From: Prostheceraeus crozeri
Lineage: Eukaryota > Platyhelminthes > Polycladida > Euryleptidae
Length of the DNA: 64,000 nucleotides
Direction: 5' to 3'
Assembly (NCBI GenBank): GCA_907163375.1
Contig: CAJQUW010003082.1
Coordinates: forward strand, 1 to 64,000
Shown: positions 24,057-35,800 of the stretch, in pieces
Layout: every line of letters starts with the position of its first letter
Numbering within the stretch: the stretch's first letter is position 1
Position numbers and translations under genes: made by a program
Notes under the pieces: model-generated
The model's input: the letters and a program-made list of their open reading frames with translations, nothing else
What the model was told of the DNA's origin: nothing
The model's database searches: none

Positions 24057-26221
24057 ATGACAACAGGACTTTCAACAGGCGTTTCTTTATTTTCAGCAAT
24101 AGAGAGAGTGAAACTATGTCGAACAGCCAAAGACTTGGCGAATCAACTATTAGAGAAAGGAGACACGATTAGGAATATTGTTCTGATACCACCTGAACCA
24201 GATTCCTTGACAGATAAAGACGATTTTCTTGATGACGATCTTGTAGGCGCTCCAATAGTGAAGAGCGATTGCGCCAGTACATACGAAGTTGTGTACGAAG
24301 AACAGCAGCTTGATGAAAGTGTAGATATTTCGCAGGAGCCAGAACCGTGAAAAAGCTCAAAACGATTCCAAAGTGTAAAACAAGTTGGACTCGAAAGTTT
24401 AAGGATAGTGACATAAGTTTAGAGAAGTTAGAATTCCAAACTAAACAGGTGCAAGAAAATTTGGAAAGCCATCTTCATGAAATGACTGATTCACCTGTGA
24501 AATTGTTTGAAGAAATGTTTGACTCGAAGGCTTATGAACTACTTGCCATAGAATCAAACCGCTATGCCCAACAGAAGAACATACATAACATAAGTTTATG
24601 CCCAGATGATTTCCGTTCATTTGTTGGCTTCCTTATTTTCTCAGGTTATCATACCTTGCCCCAGCAAAAACTATATTGGAGTCAACGTGAAGATATCGGA
24701 ATAGAATTTGTCAAGAGCTGTTTCTCACGAGATAGGTTCCTGCAAATTAAAAGCGTTCTTCACGTTGTTGATAATGATACTGTTAGCGATGATCCTCGAA
24801 AAGATTTCAAAATGGCTCCGTTGTATGATTTACTGAATAGCAATTTCTTAAAATTCGGAATCCACGACGAGTTTGTCTGTGTAGATGAGCAGATGGTCAA
24901 ATATTTCGGTCATAACTCATTAAAACAATTTATCCGTAATAAACCTACGAGGTTTGGTCTGAAAAACTGGAGTATCAATGGTTCGACAGGTTATTGTTAC
25001 AATTTGAAACTTTATTGTGGTAGGGAGTCTTCATCAGATACCGGTGATTCAAAACTATGTCTCGGGTCGAAAGTAGTCATGGATCTGATTCGTAAAATTG
25101 GAGTATCAGGAGCAAATATTCTGACAATGGACAACTTCTTCTGCTCACATGAGCTTCTGTCTCTCCTGAGAGAAAAAGGAATACCGGCATGTGGAACTAT
25201 TCGTCATAACCGAGCGAATGGGGCACCTCTCAAAGAAGATTCGGAATTAGAAAAAGAAGGGAGAGGCAGCCATGACGCCGTATTTGACGTGGAGAGTGGA
25301 GTTGAATGCGTAAAATGGTGAGTAGAGTGATTGTTTAAACCATTGTATAACTGTGCAATTATGCATGATAACAATTAGCCTATAATCAACTAAATATACA
25401 TGTAATTGCATATACCGGTACAGTGTGTAGTGAATACAGATTTTCTGGCCTACAAATATCAATTACAGTTATAAAATGTATAGAACAATGCATAACATCA
25501 ACAATGATAAATAATAGTGAATAGGTGACTGAAACACTTGAATATTGTCAGATTTTTATTCACTGCTTAGTAAAGGGACACAACCAAAAGAGTTAGATAC
25601 ACCGACAGTTACCATGCCATGTTTTCATTGATAGTAGGCCTATAAAGATACTTTTCTGTCTTCTACAGGAACGACAATAGGTGTGTGTCCTTAGCGACCA
25701 AGTTTCGATATGATCGAACGGAAAGTACTGCCAAAAGGTGTGTCAAGAAGTCTGGAAAAGTGGACGTTTATCTCCCGGGATTGGTTTCACTATACAATAA
25801 GACGATGGGAGGCGTCGACAGCATGGACGGTTTTGTGAATCGATATCGCATTGCTATTTCGAGCAAGAAATGGTATTGGTGTCTTATAACAAATCTAATT
25901 GATGTATGTCTATCGAATGCTTGGGTGCTGCATCGTAAATTACGTGGTCAGGACAGAAATACTATGACACTCCTGGAATTCCGAAATGAGGTGGCTTTAT
26001 AGTATATGAAATCTTACGGAACAAGAATCGGGTATTCTGATGGAAGAATCAGTGACCCAATCTCTTCCCTTCGATTCGATGGGATTGAACATTTCATGCA
26101 AACGCGTGCAAGTCAGCGTCGCTGTCAAGGCTTCCAGTGCTCGCGAAAACCTCTGATCTATTGTCAAAAATGCAATATTACCCTCTGCAAGCACTGTTAT
26201 CCGACTTATCACGTAAAATGA
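24057..26221 (+). pseudogene. piggyBac transposase, nearly intact, two exons
   Basis: The N-terminal acidic part (24057-24350) contains IRNIVLIPPEPDSLTD. A frameshift near 24340-24352 leads into the main frame. The catalytic core includes VCVDEQMVKYFG (first Asp, residue 180 of the frame that opens at 24347) and ILTMDNFFCS (second Asp, residue 262). Exon 1 ends AAATG at 25317 before GTGAGT. A 351-bp intron ends CTACAG at 25668. Exon 2 starts at 25669 and carries GGVDSMDGF, the third Asp block. A TAG at 26000-26002 interrupts the frame before the Cys-rich C-terminal finger (RRCQGFQCSRK, then CQKC, CKHC), which ends at 26221. The family cuts and pastes at TTAA sites without leaving a footprint. 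The alternative, a domesticated gene, is unlikely given intact flanks and defects. Confidence 0.9.
25318..25668 (+). other. Intron of the piggyBac transposase
   Basis: Donor G|GTGAGT and acceptor CTACAG flank 351 bp. Splicing joins AAATG to GAACGAC and keeps the frame (K-W-N-D), a position inside the conserved catalytic domain. Confidence 0.85.
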
Positions 26222-26515
26222 CAATGCTATTATTGAATCTCTCAGTTCATCCTGTCAACAACAGAAGTTTTCATTATCAAAATATTATACAATTAACATA
26301 GTACATAAAGATTTTCATAGAAAATGCAAATACATCTTCATCATTCCATTAAATGTCCTATCGTCATATTTTTAGGACATGTCCATATCCTTGAAATAGA
26401 CATAGAATATATTACTGGAGTAATAGCACATCAATATTGACCTAATTCTGCATAAAACACGTAAGTTTCGCAATAATCTGATAAATAGAACATGAAGCCG
26501 TCCTTAATGGGTTAA

Positions 26516-27972
26516 GACGAGAGCGATTGTCAGAGGTAGGTCGTCTCTCTGAGCTCCGATGATAGCTTCGGACATTCCAAAATCCGGGTTTCTGTAAGAA
26601 ACCGACTTAGAAAATTTCATTGCTGATATCAGCTAAGGCGTCAGACTTAGAGGTTAGCCAGGAGATGGCCTTCGTCTCCAGGCCATAAAATACTCCAAAA
26701 CTTTAAAGGCTTGTAACTTTGCTTCTACAAGTCCGTTTGACTTGATTCAAAAAAGGTTCGGTCGCTATTGACCTGCCCTAAGTGATAGACTACTTATAAA
26801 ATTTCATAAGTAGTGCTAAAAAGTTGAAAAATTTTAATTCACTAGTTTTGGAGGTTTTCTGGGGTTTTCGACCCTGCTGAAGTCAATGAAAGCATTTTTA
26901 ATGATGTCTGAGCCAGTCTTCTCATGGTATAAGCGGCTTTTCACTGAAAGCGAGCAAGACACGGAGAGTTTTGCTGTAATATTCCACTGACAGGGTGTTC
27001 CTTCGGGACGGCGGACGATGCCGTAGTGATAAGTGTGGCAAGGGAGTGTGTCATAGTTTAGACCGAAACCGCTGGGGCAACTCATGTCTCATGTTGGGCA
27101 TTTGACACAGTTCTCAACGTAGCACTTTGAACGCCAATCGGTTGAGTCTTAGCTATCTTGTCATGGGTGGCCTCTAAACATCTCCATTGCAAAACGCTGG
27201 TGAATCAAGCTCTCTCCGGCTTGCTATCAAGCTGCTCAAAGTCTGTCAACCTCTTACCAACTCTACAGGTTTTCATGCCTGGCGAATACTATCATTAAGT
27301 TGAATCTGCTATCAGTCAACTTGAACGTTCTAAATGAAGTTCGGTGTAATACTTCCTTTCGACGGGCGTTCCTGTAAAGGGCGGCGGTGAAACCCGTAGC
27401 TATGTATACCGCAAGGGACATTCGGCAATGGTCAATCTTGTTAAACCTCTCTGCGTCATGTTTGCAAGTGATTGCCTCTGTCTCAACGTAGTATGCATTC
27501 GCGCCAGTGCGACATTTAGCCAGCTGTCGAAGGTTGCCTTATAAACTATCCATTACATACGTTATGAGAACCATGAGTTCTACCTGTCTCTTTCAATGAG
27601 ATGAATTGATGAATGGAATGAAATGGGAGGACACTCACGCGCCACACGCAACATAACACACTTCTCTCTTCCGTAGTCTAACAAGCTCTTTACACATGGA
27701 TCGCAGTCGATTGCTATCCCTGTATCAGAAGTGTAAGCTATCATAATTTTATTTAACACTATTTCATCTACCATCATCACCCATATGAAATGTTATAAGA
27801 TTTACAAGTTAAACTAAGCGTGCTACTATTTCCAAATGAAAAAGTATACATGGTTAAATCATCCACTGAAGCCCCATTCAAGTAAGTCAGTATGAAAGCA
27901 AAGATAATACGAAATAAAAATTTATTATGGCATGTATTTCAAAAGGTCTTCATCGTCAATATCATCCCAGAG
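26516..27972. other. Left arm segment between the two insertions
   Basis: This 1,457-bp segment matches the right arm at 46419-47874 in inverted order. Short frames (about 66-83 codons at 26834-27085 and 27580-27780, minus strand) are present in both arms but have no recognised domain. Two GC-richer modules, near 26985-27055 and 27350-27420, share a GGCGG word and a GCAAGGGA-like end about 365 bp apart. The C-terminal end of the small outward-facing arm gene lies at the right edge. Confidence 0.6.
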
Positions 27973-28074
27973 TAGGGTGGTCCAAGCTCCCATAGGAAAA
28001 AATGAAGTATCTCCAATCTTACTTCCCACCCCGGGAAAATGTTCCTTTTTATGAGGAAATTGAAAGTCTCAATT

Positions 28075-28565
28075 AGCACTCTTCCATCCGAGGTCATTTA
28101 GGGGTGCCTCAAGGTCATCAAAGGGTCAAGCATAAAGAAATCATTTTTTTGGCATTTTGGCTCCTTTTCACGAATATTTAGTGAAATGTAGGACAAAATG
28201 AGTCTACTCATGACTTGAGACAAAAGTCTCGAATGGATGGAGCAGAGACTCAAAAGGTCTCTAGTGGCAATTTTTGATCCGAGGTCACCCAGGGGTGCCT
28301 CAAGGTCATCAAAAGGTCAAACATCAAGTCATTTTTTGTGCAAATTTGCTCCTTTTCATGAATTTTGAGTGGAATGCAAGACAAGATGAGTCTACTCATG
28401 ACTTGAGATAAGTCGTGGATAGATGGAGAATAGACTCAACGGGCATCTATTTGAACTTTTCGATCAGTGGTCACCCAGGGGTGCCTCAAGGTCATCAAAA
28501 GGTCAAACATCAAAAACTCATTTTTTGTGCAAATTTGCTATCTTCACGAATTTTTGGTAAGATGC
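28075..28565 (+). repeat. Left subterminal direct repeats of the hAT-like element
   Basis: Three imperfect units of about 185-195 bp each carry GGGGTGCCTCAAGGTCATCA, CTCCTTTTCA-like and TCTACTCATGACTTGAGA-like words. The units start near 28090, 28275 and 28470. They lie between the left terminus and the transposase gene. Confidence 0.85.
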
Positions 28566-29281
28566 AGGGCGATATAGGTCCACTCATGACTTAAGAACGA
28601 GGAATGCTAGGATCTGAAGACGTGGCTGGCTTTTGTTTCAATAGTCGACCGCAAATCCAATCGACTAGCAACCAATTGCAACTTCACCAAAAGCTATCAA
28701 TATCATTTCTACCAGCAAGAGTTAAAGCTCCTATATCTCTTCATTTCCAAGTTTTGGAAATAACTCATCTGTCCTCAATACAGACATTGGATCGCTGTTG
28801 TGCATTGAAATAACAGGAGTCACCATAGTGATATCTGTGCAGGAAGCAGATATCTTTGTTTTTCAAATTTTCATTGGAGCTCACAGTCTACAACTTCCAA
28901 AGTTTTTGATCTGTACATTTTCGCTTTGTCTGCGTGTGAAACAAGACGTGCTTGTCAAGTTTGTTAGCGCCGCTTCGTGGGACTGTGCATCGTTGAGGAA
29001 TACATTCAGTGCGAGCAGATTTCGATTGACATCGATTCAACGACGTACGTGGGAAGGTGTTTAGCTGGTGAGTCACAGGCTGTAGAGATAGTGCAGGTTT
29101 TCAGAATTCTTGAAGTCATGATTAGAAGCAATGTCTTTATTTCATCCTTGCACCATAGAAACCAGATTTTCTTCCCTCTTCTTGCTCCTTTAGTCAAACA
29201 GAGCGCAAGCTGATTTCCACGCGATCCACTCCAATGAAGTATTGCTTCGACATACACATTTTCACTTGCAGCTCAGACCAC

Positions 29282-31593
29282 ATGTCGAAAAATCGAATTT
29301 CGCGTCAGTCATCCGACTTCGACCGGTTCCTGGTGGAGCTTCAAGGGAATTTCGTGCTGCCACAGACCACACTCCCCACAACAAAAGAAACTTTGCAGCA
29401 GCTCATGGGGCGGATCAGCAACGGTGTTTCCCTCGCAGAAAGTGCCCGAGAGACCGCCTACGACGTTATTAGGCTTTGGGAGAAGGCTCACCTTCCAACA
29501 CGTGAACATAAGCACATCACCACATCTATATCGAAGCTTTACGAGAGGCTGCGAGAGGTGAAAAAGAATCACATCAGAAGAACTGACACTCAGCAGAAGC
29601 GGGAAGAGCAATTCCGGCATGGTCTAGACAAGCTCTTCGACATCTCCCATCACCGGCTGCAAGAAATCGTCAAAATCGAGGAAGATCGTGAATTTCTCGA
29701 AGATCAAAGGAGTGTGAGGCTCTTGAAGATGGGTGAGGTAGACAAAGAGTATGTATCGAAGAGAAAGAGGAAAGCTGAGAGAGAAGAGGCAGAGCATGGG
29801 AGGAGAAGGAAAGAGATACAGCGGCGAGAGTCACAGAATGCTTTGGTGCAGCTGATGGACGACACTGATGAGGAGAGTGAGGGCAATGAAAATTTCATCC
29901 TTGAAATAGATGACAGAGAAAATGAAGAGGATAGGTCAGAGACTGAGAGAGGAAGGTATTGGGTGACAGTAAGGCTGCCTAGGAAGATTCTGACAACAGA
30001 GGCAGTCTGTGTGAGTGCTGACCGCCACGGGCTTTCAAAGAGGCAGCTATTTGCCACGGTTGCTTCAGTCATCAAGGCATCGACTGCCACGGTGGATGAT
30101 TTCGTGTTATCACCCTCCAGTGCAACAAGGTCAAGGAATGAGGTGAGAGAGAAGGTGTCGAAGACACTGAAGGAAAAGTATTTTGGGGAAAAGAAAGAGA
30201 ACTTGGTAGTGCACTGGGATGGGAAGATTGTGGAAGATTTTGAGCTTCTTCGGGACCGGATTGGAGTGGTGGTGAGCGCGGAAGGAGGGGCGAAGCTGCT
30301 GGAGATTCCCACGGTGGACTCATCGAGCGGTGCAAACCAAGCAGCTGTCGTGCATCATGCGGTACAAGACTGGCAGCTGGAAGATGGTCTTGTTGCTCTA
30401 TCCTTTGACACAACTGCTAGTAACACTGGAAAACATGTAGGGACTTGCGTGATCTTGGAGCGGATGCTCAATAGGAAGCTCATGTGGCTGGCTTGCCGTC
30501 ATCATGTCCTGGAGCTTCTGTTACGCCAGGTTGGAGCAACAGTGTTCGGGAAAACTACCGGACCCTCCAACAGAGATTTCAAAGACTTCAAAGACATCTG
30601 GCCCACCCTCAACAAAGCAAGCTGGTCAACTTTGGAGATACGTGAAGGTTGGATGGCTATTCGGCAAACGTCTGTTCTGGATCAGCTAAGGGCATTGTTG
30701 ACCAACACTAACCAATGGCTACGTGAGGACTACAAGGAAGCGGCAGAAATCGCATATTCACTACTTGGTGGCAGAGATCTGAAAATAAAATTCAGGAAGC
30801 CAGGTGCCTTCCATCACGCTCGCTGGATGGCGAATATCCTCTACTACGGGAAAATGCTTCTCTTCAGCAGGCAGCTTAATTACTCGACGGAATTCGTAGC
30901 AAAACTTCACCGCTTCATGCAGTTTGTGGCTATGCTCTACATAGTGCCCTGGCTCCGATCTCCGCTGACGATCGAAGCAGCGGCTGTAGATCTCGCGCTG
31001 CAGAAAGATCTAATTAGATATTGTTATGTGGATCCAGATGTTGGAGGTGCGGCCAGAGATGCTTTTGGCAGGCATTTGTGGTACCTTACTCCGGAGCTAG
31101 CTGTTTTTGGGCTGTTCTCTGACTCCTTCAGCATTGGAGACAGGGAGGACGCTGCGGCCAAGATACTGCAGCATCCGCCCAACTTGCGGAAGGGGAAGCC
31201 TATTTTCCCGACGGTCATCACGATGGAGACCCGTCTGGCTGACTTCATGAGTGGTAAGAGCTGGACCCCATTCCAACTTCTGGGCTTCAGCGGGGATTGG
31301 CTGCGTAAGCCTGTGCTAGAGTGGTCTCAGCACCAAGAATTTCAGCGGATGGCTAAAATTGTCAAAGGGCTTCAGTGCGTGAATGATCCTGCAGAGCGCT
31401 CTGTAAAGCTCATCGAGGACTTTGCGAGGAAGGTTAGTAATGATTGAGTTTCACTGAGTCTTCTCCCATCCAAAATATGTTGGTTTATATATTGCAGGTC
31501 ACTCGAGATGAGCAACAGCGCCAGTACCTCCTGCAAGTGGTGGAAGCGCAAAGGGAAGACAAGCCAAGCCAAACAAAGGCGGAGTACCAATGA
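29282..31593 (+). CDS. hAT-like transposase, two coding exons
   Basis: The start ATG at 29282 lies just after an acceptor-like TTGCAG. Exon 1 runs to 31432 (717 codons). A small intron, 31433-31497, has GTTAGT and TTGCAG borders. Exon 2 (31498-31593) adds about 31 residues and stops TGA, for about 748 residues in all. Residues of roughly 60-190 are charged and helical, probably a coiled coil, including a KRKRKAEREE basic stretch. The core has ALSFDTTASNTGKHVGT (Asp376) and LACRHHVLELLL (Cys405, His407/408), resembling the hAT TDNASN and CxxH blocks. Near the end NDPAERSVKLIEDF resembles the hAT dimerisation motif. The frame has no internal stop. It probably cuts and pastes with 8-bp duplications. 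Proteins of this type occur widely in invertebrate genomes as uncharacterised. The superfamily assignment is inferred. Confidence 0.8.
31433..31497 (+). other. Small intron in the hAT-like transposase gene
   Basis: A 65-bp intron with donor AAG|GTTAGT and acceptor ATTGCAG|GTC. Reading through would stop after five codons. Splicing gives FARK-VTRDEQQRQYLLQV, a plausible amphipathic C-terminus. Confidence 0.8.
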
Positions 31594-31683
31594 ATTAAGC
31601 ATAGACTGAGAGTGAAGCGATAGAGTGCCTGTTACAAGAACTGTTGTTGCCTTTTGTTGAAATATAGCACAAAATTGCCATTT

Positions 31684-32005
31684 CATAAGCTTACTACTCA
31701 TTTTCATAGAAAAGATTGGATGACCTTGAGGCACCACTTAACGATGACCAATACTTCTGAAAATTTTGCTAGATTACTTTCTCACCAAGTGGCAAATTTC
31801 AGTGAGGTGGGAACATAGAAATCGAGAAAAAAATGTTTTGGTCATAAGCTTAATACTCATTTTCATAGAAAAGATTGGATGACCTTGAGGCACCACTTAA
31901 CGATGACCAATGCTTCTGAAAATTTTACTATATTACTTTCTCATCAAGTGGCACATTTTAGTGAGGTGGGAACATAGAAAATCGAGAAAAAAATTTTTTG
32001 GTCCA
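31684..32005 (+). repeat. Right subterminal direct repeats of the hAT-like element
   Basis: Two adjacent copies of about 160 bp, each starting CATAAGCTTA and containing GATTGGATGACCTTGAGG, differ at a few positions. The second copy runs into the terminal inverted repeat. Such repeats usually hold transposase binding sites. The left end carries a different repeat family (28075-28560), though both include the GACCTTGAGG/CCTCAAGGTC word in opposite orientation. Confidence 0.85.
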
Positions 32006-32018
32006 CCCTATCCCAGAG

Positions 32019-32869
32019 TCTGCCTTCACACAGATCACAAAAACAGTTCACTTGCTTCAATCGTTCTTCTACCGCGAGCTTCACTTTGTCGATGTACTCC
32101 CACTCCGCCAAAGTTCGTGGCTGGGAGTTAGGGGTGTACCATTCCCATAATTGATGGAGGAATTTGGTGCTGGTGATCTCCATCACATCATCAGTATCAT
32201 ACTGCAGATACTTCCATCGTATGCCTCATAGGTCGGGACACTCCTTCTCACATACACTCTCCTCTTCGTCATCCGCTGCTAATGACAACTTTCTAATGTT
32301 GTCGAGTCGGTATAATTTCTCCACCTTCCCCTTCGTTGGAGCGTTTGGTGCAACGAGCGCCTTTGGCGATGAGCATGGAGAAGAGAACTCCAATTTGTGT
32401 TCGATGTTTTTGGAGGGCTTGTCATGTTGACTGTGAATAATGACTTTGAAATGTTTTCTAATTCTTAAGTATAAACAAGCAACCAATCAGAATGAACACC
32501 CAATGAATGATGAATATGAAAGTATATATGCAAAGTGACATTCGTGTCATTTCACACTGTCTTTGAGACGTATAAGTGAAGTGTTCTCTAGCGAATTCTA
32601 TATTTGAGGCGTACAAGTGAACTGCTCTCTCGTGAATTCCAAATTTGAGACGTATTATTTGAGTAAAGTCTCTATCTTGTTGAAGTATCAACCTTAAACT
32701 TGATTTCGTTGAAATGGTAAGTTGAAAATTTCTTCACTCATCTCCCTCAAACGTGTGGCTAATAGCATCTTCCTCAATTTCAGGCATCAACTTCATCACC
32801 AACGCCCTCCCTTCTCGAGGAAAGTTTAGAGTTGTTGAGTGAAGGTAGCTTGTAACAATACACTGAGAC
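32019..32869. other. Left arm: small outward-facing gene and divergent promoter region
   Basis: The minus strand (about 32486 down to the hAT-like insertion, continuing at 27950) carries the left copy of the small arm gene described at 45951-46466. The hAT-like element splits it. Between it and the polymerase gene lies a tandem 41-bp repeat (about 32566-32652) with a TATATATG word near 32523. Confidence 0.6.
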
Positions 32870-35800
32870 TTGAACAGAGATGAAAGAATGATTTCTCTTT
32901 CAGGTGATACCAGTCCCATCTCAAGCGAGTCCATGTCAACATTGTCGCGGGAATGCAACGAGTGGGAATGTGCCGACTGCGGACATATGTTTACAAGGAA
33001 GCACAGTCTCCTTCGACACATCAAACAACGTGTGTGTCAACGCAAAGCGGCATCAATCTCCGGAGGTGAAGTTGATTCTGACGATGACATCTCCTTTCCT
33101 TGCGATTTGTGCCCTCTTTCTTTTGATAGTCACTTTCAGCGATCTTCGCACAGACTTCAACACACGCATGCAAATGATCACTACACCAACGGTACCTCTA
33201 CCATCTCCCTCATTAATGTTTCACATAATAATTTAGTACGCGACTACTGCATGGAGTCCAATACTCAAATAGTAGATTTTCCTGAGTGGCTCCTTCAAAA
33301 TTCTAACATTATCGAAGCGCTCTTCAACAATTTAGACAATTTTAGAATGAAGGCGCTCATCAACCTTAAACTAAAATATATTAAAATAGATTTTCAAACG
33401 GGTCAAGTGACGGAGAGAATACAGTTTCATGTTCCTTCCTCTTCCGCAACCGAAGTTGTAGACTGCGAGTCTTGGCTAAATTTTCACATTCAATGTTTAA
33501 AATCAAATGTAGATAAATTCAATGAACGCGACAGCGCTCTCATTTTTGATGGTGTGGACTCAGCCATATTCAAAATTTCCCTATTAGAAAGTCATGCAGC
33601 TCGAGGCACATTTAAACTACCAAAAACGTTGTATAATAAGAAAGCTGTCATCAATGTCGATTGTAAATCACAGTGTTTCAAATATGCAGTCCTATCCATC
33701 CTTCACTATAATGATATCAACGCGCATCGAGATCGCACCTATAGCTATAGACAGTGGGAGGATGAACTAGACTTTGAAGGTTGTGATAGTAACAACATGA
33801 AAATCAAAGATGTAGAAACGTTCGAAAAACATAATCAGATTAAAATTGTCGTTCACGTGTGGGAGAAGGGGTTGAAGGGTGCCCGCTATAATTCACGTTC
33901 AACTTGTTATGAACGTGTAGTCAACCTCTTATTAGTAAAACAAGATGATAGCGAGGAATGGCACTACTGTGGTATTCCCAAAATCTCTCGCTTGTACACA
34001 CACTTAGGGCACTCTAAAAGAGGTGAACATTTTGTATGCGACCGCTGCATCCGCTCCTTTTGGAGTAAAGATAAATTTGAAACTCACTATGAATGGTGCA
34101 AGCGAGGTAAATTACAAATGGAACGCATGCCCAAAGATAAAATATTTTCACATAGGGATAATGGTGACGAATTAAGTCCCCTGCGTGTCATTTACGCAGA
34201 CAAAGAATGCTACATTGATGATATTATCCACAAGCCAGCAGCCTTATCCTGCTATGAAGTATGGCATGACCACTTTAGGAATAGACAAAACAAAATGCAT
34301 ACTTGGCAAGGTGAAGATTGTATTTCAAAATTTCTAGAATTTATCGATAAAGCTGCTAAATTTCAACAATCATATGATTCCCAATTGCAGCGTAAGTCAC
34401 TACATATGTCAAATGAAGACAAACAGAAATTTGAAAGTTGCACATCCTGCCGTAAATGTCATAAAACGTTTGATGACCAAAGATAAAATTAAGAAAGTGG
34501 GTGATCATGATCACATCACTGGTAAATTTAGAAACGCACTCTGCTCCTAATGTAACTTTTCACTTAGGTTGAGACGTCGTGTACTACCCGTCATTTTTCA
34601 TAACTTTAAGGGCTATGACAGTCATATGCTCATAAAAGGAGGGTTGAGCCAGATGAAATCGTGGCAGTTTAATGTAATAGCGCAAACGAGAGAAAAATTC
34701 ATGGCAATGACAACAAAAGTACCAGTAGATAAAACTAAAGAAAATAAGACAGTCTTCTTCGAAATAAAATTTTTAGATTCATTCCAATTCATGTCAGCGT
34801 CACTAGCTTCTCTCGTTCATAATCTCAAGTTTCTTCCCCATAGTCAAACTTTGAAGAAACACTATCCAAACTTAACGGATGAAATAATCACTCGCAAAGG
34901 AGTCTTTCCCTATGCGTATTTTAGCTCAATGTCTAAACTAAATGAAACAACCCTTCCTTCCATTGACAAATTCCAAAACGATTTGACGGGTCAAGATTGT
35001 CCAGTAGAGGACTATGAACATGCTCAAGAGGCATGGTTAAAATTTGATTGTAAAACGTTTGGCGATTATATGATCGCTTACTTAGAATTAGATGTCATTT
35101 TGCTGGCTGATGTCTTTCAGGAATTTCGACGAGTGGCATTAGAAGAAGACAAATTAGATCCTGTCCACTTTGTCAGTCTACCAGCCATGTCCTTTAAATC
35201 AGCCTTTAAAATGACTGGTGAGACCATCCATCTCTTACAAGACCCGGAGATGTATAACATATTTGAGCGCGGAATACGCGGTGGTCTCACATTTGTGAAT
35301 AAACATCACATAAAATCTAAAACAGTAGGTAATGATCATATCCACCTAAAATACTATGACCAAAATAATTTATATGGCAGTTCACTGTCTAAACCACTAC
35401 CTCATTCTGAGTTTAGTTGGTTAAACCAAGATGAGCTTGCGTATTACTCCAACCCTTCAAACATTCTGAACATTCCAGATGAAGGTGATTGGGGATATTA
35501 TTTTGAAGTGGATTTGATTTATCCAAATAGTATTAAAAATAAACTGCTGATTTCCCACTCGCACCTGAATCTGGTGAAGTGACTGAAGATATGTTTTCAC
35601 CATTCATGTCACAATTTCATAATAACTTAACAGAGTGTGGACAGCCAAGGTACAAATCATGCCGCAAACTTTTACTCACCCAATATGATAAGAAAAAATA
35701 TCTCGTACACTTCTGCATACTAAAATTCTATTTAGAAATGGGAATGCTTCTAAAGTCAGTTCACCGCATCATCAAATTTAGACAGAAAGCCTTCCTCAAA

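Larger units (their letters stand above)
23476..26515 (+). mobile_element. piggyBac DNA transposon in the left Polinton arm
   Basis: The element proper is 23480-26511, flanked by TTAA at 23476-23479 and 26512-26515. Its ends are inverted: CCCATTA at the left and TAATGGG at the right. The right Polinton arm holds the empty site with a single TTAA at 47875-47878 in otherwise matching sequence. This proves a canonical piggyBac insertion after the palindrome formed. The transposase gene has one intron and only two visible defects, so the copy is young. Confidence 0.97.
27973..32010 (+). mobile_element. hAT-like DNA transposon with TAGGGTGG ends, coding intact
   Basis: A 4,038-bp element starts TAGGGTGGTCCAAG at 27973 and ends with the complement of TAGGGTGGACCAAA at 32010. 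It is flanked by the 8-bp duplication TCCCAGAG (27965-27972 and 32011-32018). The right Polinton arm has the empty site with one copy (CTCTGGGA, 46419-46426). The 8-bp duplication and the transposase's AxHH-like core fit hAT or a close relative, but the ends differ from CAGGG. Subterminal repeats differ at the two ends: about three units of roughly 190 bp around GGGGTGCCTCAAGGTCATCA on the left, and two units of about 160 bp on the right. The intact gene indicates recent activity. Confidence 0.93.

Noticed and set aside
29704-30413. Long minus-strand frames opposite the hAT-like transposase
   Set aside because: They are shadows of the plus-strand gene, Ser-rich and without any domain.
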